A DNA stretch of 39,688 nt from contig CANCVE010000032.1 in the NCBI GenBank assembly GCA_947381435.1, positions 1 through 39,688 on the forward strand, given 5' to 3'. The notes under the pieces are model-generated. The model worked only from the letters and a program-made list of their open reading frames with translations. It did not search any database and was not told where the DNA came from. Position 1 is the first letter of the stretch; every line of letters begins with the position of its first letter. A program made the position numbers and the translations under genes. Source of the DNA: Chitinophagaceae bacterium (GTDB taxonomy: Bacteria; Bacteroidota; Bacteroidia; Chitinophagales; Chitinophagaceae). Shown in pieces: positions 8,113 through 20,100 of this stretch.

Positions 8113-11100
8113 TTAGAACTTAATAAATTGTTGTTGATGAGTACTTTCACCCTTAACAACTATCATGTAGCTTCCTTGTGCAAGGTTTGAGACATCTAAT
8201 TTAATATCTGTGACACCACTAAATAACTGTGCTTGCTGTTGTTTAACAATCTTACCCAACAGATTTACTACTTGAAGCGTTACATTTTCAGCCTTATCAT
8301 TTTCTAAATGCAAGGTAAGATTGCTTTTCACTGGGTTTGGATAAAGCGCAAACGAGAAGTTGCTTCTAATGCTCACACTAATAATATTGCTACAAGTCAC
8401 CACCCCACTCCTATCAACAAGCTGAATTCTGTAGTACACTTTGCCAGTTGTGGTCACCGCATCTTTGTAGTTGTAGTTTGAACCAGCAACCTTATTTGCG
8501 GAGGCCATCTTATTTAATGAAACAAAATCTACTCCATTCTCGCTACGTTGAACAACATAATAGGCAGTATTAACTTCATTTGCAGTTGACCAATTTAGTC
8601 TTGTAATCCCTTCTTGATAATTTGCATAGAAAGACATAAACGATACTGGCACCACCTGAACTTCGGTTAATACTAAAGTAGCGATACTATCACAACCTGC
8701 TGCATTGGTTAAATGAACAATGTATGTGCCTGCAGCAGTATAAACGTTACCATTAAATGTGTAAGTACGCCCCTTAACAATAGTATCGTTTGTAGTGGAA
8801 GATGTTGCCTTATTTACAATTAATATTAAGGTAGCAACGCTATCACATCCTACAGCATTGGTTAAATGCGCCGTATAAGTTCCTGCTACACTATATGCAG
8901 TTCCATTAAAAGTATAGCTACTTCCAGAGCAGATACTTGCATTGGTGGTTGAAGCAGAAGAACTATTTACAGTCAATATTAAGGTAGCCGTACTATCACC
9001 ACCTGCCGCGTTTTTAAGAAGTGCAGTGTATGTACCTGCAGTGGTATAAGTTGTACCATTAAAAGTATAACTACTTCCAGAACAGATACTTGCCTTAACG
9101 GTAGAACTTGTTGGATCAATGACTGACAACACCAAAGTAGCAATACTATCACAACCTGCTGCATTGGTTAAATTAACCGTGTAGGTTCCAGAAGCTGTAT
9201 AAGTAGTTCCATTGAAAGTATAGCTTCCTCCCTGTTTGATACTTGCAGAAGTGGTAGAAGTAGAAGTTGCCTTAACACTTAATACCAACGTTGCAACACT
9301 ATCACATCCTAAAGCATTAGTTAAATTAGACGTATAAGTTCCTGCTACACTATAAGCCGTTCCATTAAAAGTATAGCTACTTCCAGAACAGATACTTGCA
9401 TTAGTAGTTGAAGCAGAAGAACTATTTACAGTCAATATTAAGGTAGCAGTACTATCACCACCTGCCGCGTTTTTAAGAAGTGCAGTGTAGGTTCCTGCGG
9501 TGGTATAAGTTGTTCCATTGAATGTATAACTACTTCCAGAACAGATACTTGCCTTAACAATAGAACTTGTTGGATCAATTACTGACAATACCAAAGTAGC
9601 AGTACTATCACATCCTGCTGCATTGGTTAAATTAGCAGTATATGTTCCAGAAACTGTGTAAGCAGTTCCATTGAAAGTATAACTATCACCTTTTTTGATG
9701 CTTGCAGAAGTGGTAGAAGTAGAAGTTGCTTTAACGGTTAAAACCAATGTTGCAACACTATCACATCCTACCGCATTGGTCAAATGTACAGTGTATGTCC
9801 CTGCAACATCATAAGCTGTACCGTTGAAAGTATAGATACTTCCAGAACAGATACTTGCAGTTGAAGTTGAAGCAGAAGGACTATTTACAGTCAATATTAA
9901 AGTAGCTGTACTATCGCCACCAGCCGCATTAGTTAAGTGTGAAGTGTAAGTACCAGCAGTAGTGTAAGTTGTACCATTAAAAGAATAACTACTTCCAGAA
10001 CAGATACTTGCCTTAACCGTAGAACTTGTTGGATCAATTACTGACAATACCAAAGTAGCAATACTATCACATCCTGCTGCATTGGTTAAATGTGCAGTGT
10101 ATGTTCCAGAAGCGGTGTAAACAGTGCCATTGAAAGTATAACTATCACCTTTTTTGATGCTTGCAGAAGTGGTAGAAGTAGAATTTGCTTTAACGGTTAA
10201 AACCAATGTTGCAACACTATCACATCCTACAGCATTTGTTAAATGAGCAGTATAAGTTCCTGCTACACTATAAGCCGTTCCATTGAAAGTATAGCTACTT
10301 CCTGAACAAATACTTGCAGTGGTAGTTGAAGCAGAAGAACTATTTACAGTCAATATTAAGGTAACAGTACTATCGCCACCTGCCGCGTTTTTAAGAAGTG
10401 CAGTGTAGGTTCCTGCGGTGGTATAAGTTGTTCCATTGAATGTATAACTACTTCCAGAACAGATACTTGCCTTAACAATAGAACTTGTTGGATCAATTAC
10501 TGACAATACTAATGTAGCTGTACTATCACAACCTGCTGCATTGGTTAAATGGGCAGTGTAGGTTCCCGAAGCGGTGTAAACAGTGCCATTGAAAGTATAA
10601 CTATCACTTTGTTTGATGCTTGCAGATGTGGTAGAAGTTGATGTTGGTTTAACAGTCAATACCAATGTTGCAACACTATCACAACCTGCCGCATTCGTTA
10701 AATGAGCAGTGTAGGTTCCTGCCACATCATAAGCTGTGCCGTTAAAGGTATAGCTACTTCCAGAGCAGATGCTTGCTGTTGTGGTAGAAGCAGAAGCACT
10801 ATTTACCGTTAGTATCAAAGTAGCGGTACTATCACCACCTGCTGCATTGGTTAAATGTGCGGTGTAGGTGCCTGCGGTGGTGTAAACAGTTCCATTGAAG
10901 GTATAACTACTTCCAGAACAGATGCTAGCTGATACGGTAGAACTTGTTGGATCTATAACTGATAATACTAAAGTAGCAATACTATCACAACCTGCTGCAT
11001 TGGTTAAATGGGCAGTATATGTTCCAGATGCAGTGTAAACAGTTCCATTGAAAGTATAACTTTCTCCTTGTTTGATACTTGCAGATGTGGTAGAAGTTGA

Positions 11101-14100
11101 TGTTGCTTTTACAGTCAATACCAATGTTGCAACGCTATCACATTCTACTGCATTAGTTAAATGGGCAGTGTAAGTTCCTGCCACATCATAAGCTGTACCG
11201 TTGAATGTATAGCTACTTCCAGAACAGATGCTTGCTGTTGAGGTAGAAGCAGAAGGACTATTTACAGTCAATATTAAGGTAGCAATACTATCACAACCTA
11301 CACTGTTTGTAAGGTGTGCAGTGTATGTCCCTGCACTTGCATAGCTACTACCATTAAATGTATAAGCATTTCCTGAACAAATACTTGCTTTAACGGTAGA
11401 AGAAGTTATCGCCTTTACAGTCAAAACTAATGTTGCAGTACTATCACAGCCTACACTATTGGTAAGATGAACCGTATAAGTTCCAGCATTCGTATATGCA
11501 CTTCCATTAAAAGTATAGCTACTTCCAGAACAAATACTAGCGGTAGTTGTACTGGTTGATGTAGGTTTAACGGTCAATACTAAAGTAGCAACACTATCAC
11601 ATCCAGCACTGTTTGTCAGGTGAGCAATGTAAGTTCCTGCACTGGTGTAAGTTGAACCATTGAAGTTATAGCTACCGCCTGAACAGATACTGGCAGTTGT
11701 CGTGCTTGCAGAAGTTGATTTAATAGTCAATACCAAAGTAGCTGTACTGTCACATCCAACACTGTTTGTTAGGTGTGCTGTATATGTTCCTACTGAAGTA
11801 TAAGTTGAACCATTGAAGATATAGCTACTGCCAGAACAGATGCTTGCCGTTGTTGTACTAGCAGTTATTGATTTAATGGTCAATACTAAGGTAGCAGTAC
11901 TGTCGCAGCCTACACTATTGGTTAAATGTGCAATGTATGTTCCTGCACTAGTGTAAGTGGAACCATTGAAAGTATAACTACCTCCTGAACAAATACTGGC
12001 AGACGTTGTGCTCGTAGAAGTTGGTTTAACTGTCAATACCAAAGTAGCAGCACTGTCACATCCAACACTGTTTGTTAGGTGAGAGGTGTATGTTCCTGCT
12101 ATTGTATAGGTCGTTCCATTAAATATGTATGAAGTACCAGAACAAATGCTTGCAGTAGTAGTTGAAGTTGTTGGCATATTAACAACAAGAACCAAAGTAA
12201 CAATACTATCACCGCCAGCAGCATTGGTTAAGTGAGTAGTATAAGTACCATCAGTAGAATAACTTGTACCGTTAAATAAGTAACTACTACCTGAACAAAT
12301 GCTCGCATTTACTGATGAACTAGTTGGATTATTTACAGTTAAAACTAAAGTAGCAACACTATCGCAGCCTACGCTATTGGTTAAATGAGCAGTATAAGTA
12401 CCCGATGCGGTGTAGGAAGTTCCATTAAATAAATAACTATCGCCAAGTTTAATACTTGCTGATGTAGTAGATGATGAATTGGCTTTAACAGTCAATACCA
12501 ATGAAGCTATACTATCACAGCCTACACTGTTTGTTAGGTGTGCAATGTATGTTCCAACTGTGGTATATGCTACTCCATTAAATGTATAAGAACTTCCTGT
12601 ACAAATGCTTGCAGTACTTGTAGAAACTGTAGGAGATTTAACACTCAACACTAAAGTTGCAGTACTATCACAGCCAACACTATTTGTTAAATGTGCCGTA
12701 TAAGTTCCCGCTGTATTATAAGTAGAGCCATTGAAAGTATATGATCCGCCAGTACAGAAACTTGCGGTTGTAGTACTTGTTGATGTTGGTTTAACTGTCA
12801 ACACCAAAGTTGCGGCACTATCACAGCCTGCACTATTGGTCAAGTGTTTTACATAAGTTCCTGCAGAAGTATAAGTTGAACCATTGAAAGTATAACTTCC
12901 TCCTAAACAGATACTAGCTGTTGTTGTGCTTGTTGATGTTGGCTTAAAACTCAATACCAAAGTAGCGGCACTGTCACAGCCTACACTATTGGTTAGGTGT
13001 GCAGTGTATGTTCCTGCTGAAGTATAAGTTGAACCATTAAAAGTATAACTACCACCAGAACATATGTTTGCTGTTGTGGTACTAGTTGATGTTGATTTAA
13101 CTGTCAACACCAAAGTTGCGGCACTGTCACAACCCAGACTGTTTGTTAAATGTGCAATGTATGTTCCGGCACTGGTATAAGTTGAGCCATTGAAGATATA
13201 AGATCCGCCAGAGCATATGCTTGCTGTGGTGGCACTTGTTGACGTTGGTTTAATTGTTAATACCAAAGTAGCGGCACTGTCACAACCCAGACTGTTTGTT
13301 AAATGTGCAATGTATGTTCCGGCACTGGTATAAGTTGAGCCATTGAAGATATAAGATCCGCCAGAACAGATGCTTGCAGTTGTGGTACTTGTTGATGTTG
13401 CCTTAATACTTATTACCAAAGTAGCGGCACTATCACAACCTACACTATTAGTCAGGTGTGCAATGTATGTTCCTGCACTAGTATAAGTTGAACCATTAAA
13501 AGTATAGCTACCTCCTGAACAGATGCTTGCTGTTGTTGTACTTGTTGATGTTGGTTTAATTGTTAATACCAAAGTAGCGGCACTATCACATCCTACACTG
13601 TTTGTTAGGTGTGCAGTGTATGTTCCTGCTGTGGTATAAGTAGAACCATTAAAGGTATATGAACCGCCAGAACAAATGCTTGCTGTTGATGTGCTAGTTG
13701 ATGTTGGTTTAACTGTCAACACCAAAGTTGCTGCGCTGTCACATCCAACACTGTTTGTCAGGTGTGCAATGTATGTTCCTGCTGAAGTATAAGTAGAACC
13801 ATTGAAAGTATAGCTACCTCCTGAACAGATACTTGCTGTTGTTGTGCTTGTAGAAGTTTGCTTAACACTTAATACTAAAGTAGCAGCACTATCACATCCT
13901 AAACTGTTAGTTAAGTGTGCAATGTATGTTCCTGCTGAAGTATATGTTGAACCATTGAAGGTATAAGAAGTTCCAGAACATATGCTTGCAGTTGTGGTAC
14001 TAGTTGATGTTGGTTTAACACTCAATACTAAAGTAGCAGCACTATCACAGCCCACACTGTTTGTTAGATGTGCGATATATGTACCAGCACTTATGTAAGT

Positions 14101-17100
14101 GAAACCATTGAATGTATAGCTTCCACCAGAACAAATGCTAGCAGTTGTGGTACTTGTAGAAGTTTGTTTAACACTCAATATTAATGTAGCAGCACTATCA
14201 CAACCAACACTGTTTGTTAGGTGTTTTACATAAGTTCCTGCTGTGGTATAAGTAGAACCGTTGAAAGTATAACTACCACCAGAACATATGTTTGCTGTTG
14301 TTGTGCTGGTTGATGTTGAGTTAACTGTCAATACCAAAGTTGCAGCACTGTCACACCCTACACTGTTGGTTAAATGTGCAACGTATGTTCCTGCACTGGT
14401 ATAAGTTGAACCATTAAATGCGTAGCTACTACCAGAACAGATGCTTGCAGTTGTGGTACTTGTTGATGTAGGTTTAACATTTAATACTAAAGTAGCGGCA
14501 CTATCACAACTTACACTATTCGTCAGGTGTGCAACGTATGTTCCTGCAGAAGTGTAAGTAGAACCATTGAAAGTATAGCTACTGCCAAAACAAATACTTG
14601 CAGTAGTGGTACTTGTAGAAGTTGGTTTAACACTCAATATTAATGTCGCAGCACTATCACAACCTACACTGTTTGTTAAGTGTTTTACATAAGTTCCTGC
14701 TGAAGTATAAGTAGAACCATTGAACGTATAGCTTCCACCAGAACAAATTCTTGCTATTGTAGAGCTTGTTGATGTTGGTTTAACACTTAATACTAAAGTA
14801 GCAGCACTATCACAACCCACACTGTTTGTAAGGAGTTTTACATAAGTTCCTGCTGAGGTGTAAGTAGAGCCATTGAAAGTATAAGAAGTTCCAGCACAGA
14901 TGCTTGCAGTTGTTGTGCTAGTAGAAGTTGGCTTAACACTCAATACCAAAATAGCAGCACTATCACATCCCACACTGTTAGTTAGGTGTGCAGTGTATGT
15001 ACCAGCACTTGTATAAATTGAGCCATTGAATGTATAGCTACCACCAGAACAAATGCTAGCAGTTGTGGTACTAGTTGATGTTGCCTTAACTGCCAATACT
15101 AATGTAGCAGCACTATCACAACCAACACTGTTTGTAAGGTGTTTTACGTAAGTTCCTGCTGAGGTATAAGTAGAACCATTGAAAGTATAGCTACCTCCAA
15201 AGCAAATACTTGCGGTAGTGGTGCTAGTAGAAGTTGGTTTAACACTTAATACCAAAGTAGCAGCACTATCACAACCAACACTGTTTGTTAAGTGTGCAAT
15301 GTATGTTCCTGCACTTGTGTAAGTAGAACCATTGAATGTATAACTACCACCAGTACAAATACTTGCAGTTGTGGTACTTGTAGATATTGCCTTAACTGTC
15401 AATACTAATGTAGCAGCACTATCACAACCAACACTATTTGTAAGGTGTTTTACATAAGTTCCTGCTGAAGTATAAGTAGAACCATTGAACGTATAGCTTC
15501 CACCAGAACAGATACTTGCGGTTGTGGTGCTTGTAGAAGTAGCCTTAACTGTCAATACTAATGTAGCAGCACTATCACAACCCACACTGTTTGTTAAGTG
15601 TGCAATGTATGTACCTGCACTTGTGTAAGCAGAACCATTGAATGTATAGCTACCACCAGAACAAATACTTGCAGTTGTGGTACTTGTAGATATTGCCTTA
15701 ACTGTCAATACTAAAGTCGCGGCACTATCACAACCCACACTATTAGTAAGGTGTTTTACATAAGTCCCTGCACTGGTATAAGTTGAGCCATTAAACGTAT
15801 AGCTACTGCCAAAACAAAAGCTAGCAGTTGTGGTGCTAGTTGATGGTTGATTCACTTTCATGGTAACCGCAGTACTTGTAACTGTTCTTGCAGTAACACA
15901 GGTTACACTACTTGTTAAAATACAAGTTATCTTATCTCCGTTAACTAAAGAAGCATCAGTGTATGTTGTTAATCCTGACCCCACATTTAAACCATTCTTT
16001 TGCCATTGATAAGAGGGAGTAGTTCCTCCATTAGTAGGAGTGGCAGTAAAGGTTACACTTGTTCCTTTACATATACTTGTTGCAGTAGCAGCAACACTAA
16101 CAGTTGGTGTTGCATAAGCAGCCACAGCCACTTTAATACTATTGCTAGTAGCGGTTGTAGCGGTTACACAAGTTACACTACTTGTCATTACACAAGTGAG
16201 TGCATCATTATTTGCTAATGAATTATCACTGTAAGTACTTGAATTGGTACCCACATTATTTCCATTCTTTTTCCATTGATATGTTGGATTCGCTCCACCA
16301 TTTGTAGGTGTTGCCGTGAAGGTTACACTTGTTCCTGCACATATACTTGTTGCAGATGCACTAATTGATAATGTTGGTGTAACATTGGCAGTAAGAACCA
16401 CAGTTTGAGACGTACTATCTACACAACTGCTATCGCTTGTGGCAGTTAATTGTACGGTATATGTACCAGCTTTCGTGTATGAATAGGTAGGGCTTGTTGC
16501 AATAGAAGCACTACTTCCATCACCAAAACTCCAAATAAATGTTTCCTTGCCGCTACTGATAGTGCTTGCATTGGTAAATACATAACTATTACCTGTTAAA
16601 CATTGATTGGCAGTATTAATACTAAATGAAGGAGTAGGTTTTGGATTCACTGTTACATTCTGTATTGTACTATCAGCACAACCAGTACCACTAGTAACAA
16701 CTAATTTAATAGTGTATTTTCCTGCAGAAGTAAATGTGTATGTAGGACTTGTAGTGGTAAACGTTTTACCATCTATTGTCCAAGAGTATGTAACTGAACC
16801 TGCGCTTATAGTACTCGTATTGGTAAATACAAACAGGTTACCACTTATACACTGAGAATTTTTATTTACTGTAAATGAAGCCGAAGGCGTTGCATTAACG
16901 GTTATTTGTTTTGTTACTGTGGTTACACAACCATTACTATTGGTAACAGTATAACTAATCGTATCAACACCAGTTGCTACTGTAGTTATTGTGCCAGCAG
17001 AAACTTTAGCTATCGAAGTATTGCTACTACTCCAAACACCACCTGTAGTAGCATCTGCAAGGGTAGTAGTACTTCCGAAACAAATAGCTGCATTTCCAGT

Positions 17101-20100
17101 TATTGCGGCAACTAAAGGAAGTGCATTGATGGTAACACTCTTTGTAACGGTAGTGGCACATCCGTAAGCACTAGTCACGGTGTATGTAATGTTTGTAGTT
17201 CCTCCAGATACACCCGTAACTGTTCCTGTTGCATCTACCGTCGCAATGCTAGTATTGCTACTAGCCCATACACCGCTTGCAGTTGCATCTGCTAATTTAA
17301 TAGTGCTTCCCTGACAGAAAGTAGTGGTACCAGTAATGGCAGCAACAACTGGCAATGGCTCTACTGTACCATTTGCTATAACTGTAGTAGTACAACCATT
17401 TTGAGTAACAGAATAGGTTACTATTACATCTCCTACCGCAATACCTGTTACTAAGCCAGCAGTTGAGATAGTTGCTTTTGTAATATCATTTATGCCCCAA
17501 GTACCACCAGAGGTTGCATCAGCTATTTGCAATTTGCTTCCAACGCAAACAGTAGATGATGGCGATGTGATTGCTGCTACAGTAGGATTTGCATTAACTG
17601 TAAAACTTGTAGATACGGAATCAGCACAACCATTACTGTTTGTTATTTTGTAAGATATTTTTGAAGTCCCTGCTGCTACTCCTGCTACCACACCACTGGC
17701 ACTGTTAACTGAAGCAATTAATGTATTGCTACTGCTCCAAACTGCAGAACCTCCGCTAGGTATTGTTGAAGTATTGTATAATTGACTAGAAGCTCCTACA
17801 CAAGCACTTGCAGTACCAGTAGATACACTTAATGTTGGTAAGGTATTTACCGTTACTGTTGTATTGGCTACGCTAGAACATCCTACTCCATTTACAACTA
17901 CATATTGTATAGTAGCAGTACCAGCTTTAACAGCAGTTACTACACCTGTAGAACTATTTACTGTAGCAACTGAAGTATTATTTGAAGACCAATATCCGTT
18001 TGCAGTACCATTAGTTATTGTAACAGTACTTCCAACACACAATGAAGATGTTGCTGGTGTATTCTTACTGATTACTGTTCCTGCATTAACTCTTATCGGG
18101 TAATTTACGGTTGCAGAGCATCCACCAACATTTGTAACCGTATAATTTATATTGACTGAATTTGTAGCTGCAATACCAGTTACAACACCTGTTGATGAAT
18201 CAACTGAAGCTTGTAAAGCATTGGCACTTGTCCATTTTCCACCACTAGTTGCATCAGACAAAGTGATGGTAGAACCCGTACAAACAGTAGCAGCACCAGA
18301 AATAGCACCAACTGTTGGCGCGGCATATATAGTAATTGTTTTAGTAGCTGTACCAGTACAACCACGTCCGTTAGTAACAGTATAGGTTATGGTAACAGTA
18401 CCCGCAACTGTTGGAGTAAGAACACCAGTATTTGCTACGATTGTAGCAGCACCTGTTCCATTGGTCACAGACCATGTAGCTGTTGCACCACCACCAGCAC
18501 CTACGCTTGTAGTAGAATCTGTGTAAGTAACAGAAGTACCAACACAAGCAGTTGCAGCTCCATCAATTGGTGATACGGAAACACTAGTTGCTACGTCAAG
18601 TGATATTGAAGAAACCGCCGAACAGCTTCCATTAGTAACTGTGTATGCAATGGTTGTAGTACCCACACTCAATGTAGTTGCTCGACCATTAGTACCACCA
18701 AAGTTTGTAATAGTGGCAACAGCCGTATTACTACTACTCCATGTGCCACCTGTGCTTGTAGTTGTGTAGGTTAAATTAGTACCTCTACAAGTTGCATCAC
18801 TACCAGAGATAGTGAAAGAATTAGGACTAGGATTTACCGTTAAGGTTGTTGCTGAAACAGCAGCACATCCCGAAGCATTCGTTATTGTGTAGCTTATTGT
18901 TGCTGTTTTAGTGGTAGTGGTTGTTACTGGTTTCACCTTTCCTGTTTGAGAAACAGTAGCCACACTTGTATTGCTACTGGTCCAAACGCCACCACTTGTT
19001 GCATTGGTAATTTGTGATGAATCACTAGAGCAAAGAGTTAATGTAGAAACACTATTTGCAGTTATGGAAGGTGAAGTATTTACAGTAAGATTCCCTGAAG
19101 CAGAATTGGTACAAGTACCACTACCCACCGTATATTTTATTACTGTGAACCCTGCAACAAGCGGGGTAACAATACCTGTTGTAGCATCAATTGTAGCTAC
19201 AGAAGTATTACTGCTACTCCATGTTCCACCTGTAGTAGCATCTGTTAAAGTAGTAACAGTTCCAGTACACGCAGTTGAACTTCCTGAAATAGCAGAAACC
19301 GACAATGCAGAGTTAACAGTTATGGCATAAGTAACTGTTGTAGTACATCCACCTGCATTTGTTACAGCATAGCTGATGGTATCTTTACCTAAGGCCACAC
19401 CTGTTACTAAGCCATTATTATCTACCGTAGCAATTGTTGTATTACGGCTACTCCATGTACCTCCTGTAGTTGCATTTGCTAGCTGAGAGGTAGAGCTAAC
19501 ACAAAGTGAGTTAGTACCAGTAATGGCTGAAACCGCAGGAGAAGTACTTACAGTAATACTTGCAAATACAAATGAACTACAACCTGTACCATTGGTAACT
19601 GTGTAAATAATGTTTGCAGTTCCTGCTGCTACTCCTGTAACTAACCCTGAACTATTTACTGTAGCAACAGCAGTATTTGAGGAGGCCCAAGTTCCTCCTG
19701 TAGTAGTACTTGCAAGCTGAGAAGAAGAAGCCACACAAACATTTGTATTACCAGTTAAAGCGCCAATAACAGGTTTTGCAGCAACCGTAATCGCCAATTT
19801 ACTCGATGTAGAACATCCAGTACCATTGGTAACTGTATATAATATAGTATCTGTTCCAGCACTTACTGCTGTTACAGTTGCAGTTCTAAAGCCAGCAGTA
19901 GCTACTGTTGCAATGGAGGTATTGCTACTACTCCACGTACCACCAGTAGTAGTTTCGGTTAATGTTGCCGTTGCCCCAATACACAAACTTGTTGAAGTAG
20001 AGGTAATGGCCGCAACAGTAGGAGATGTACTAACCACAATATTTTTACTAGAAGTAGAAGTACACCCATAGCTATTTGTAACTGAGTAAGTTATTGAAGA

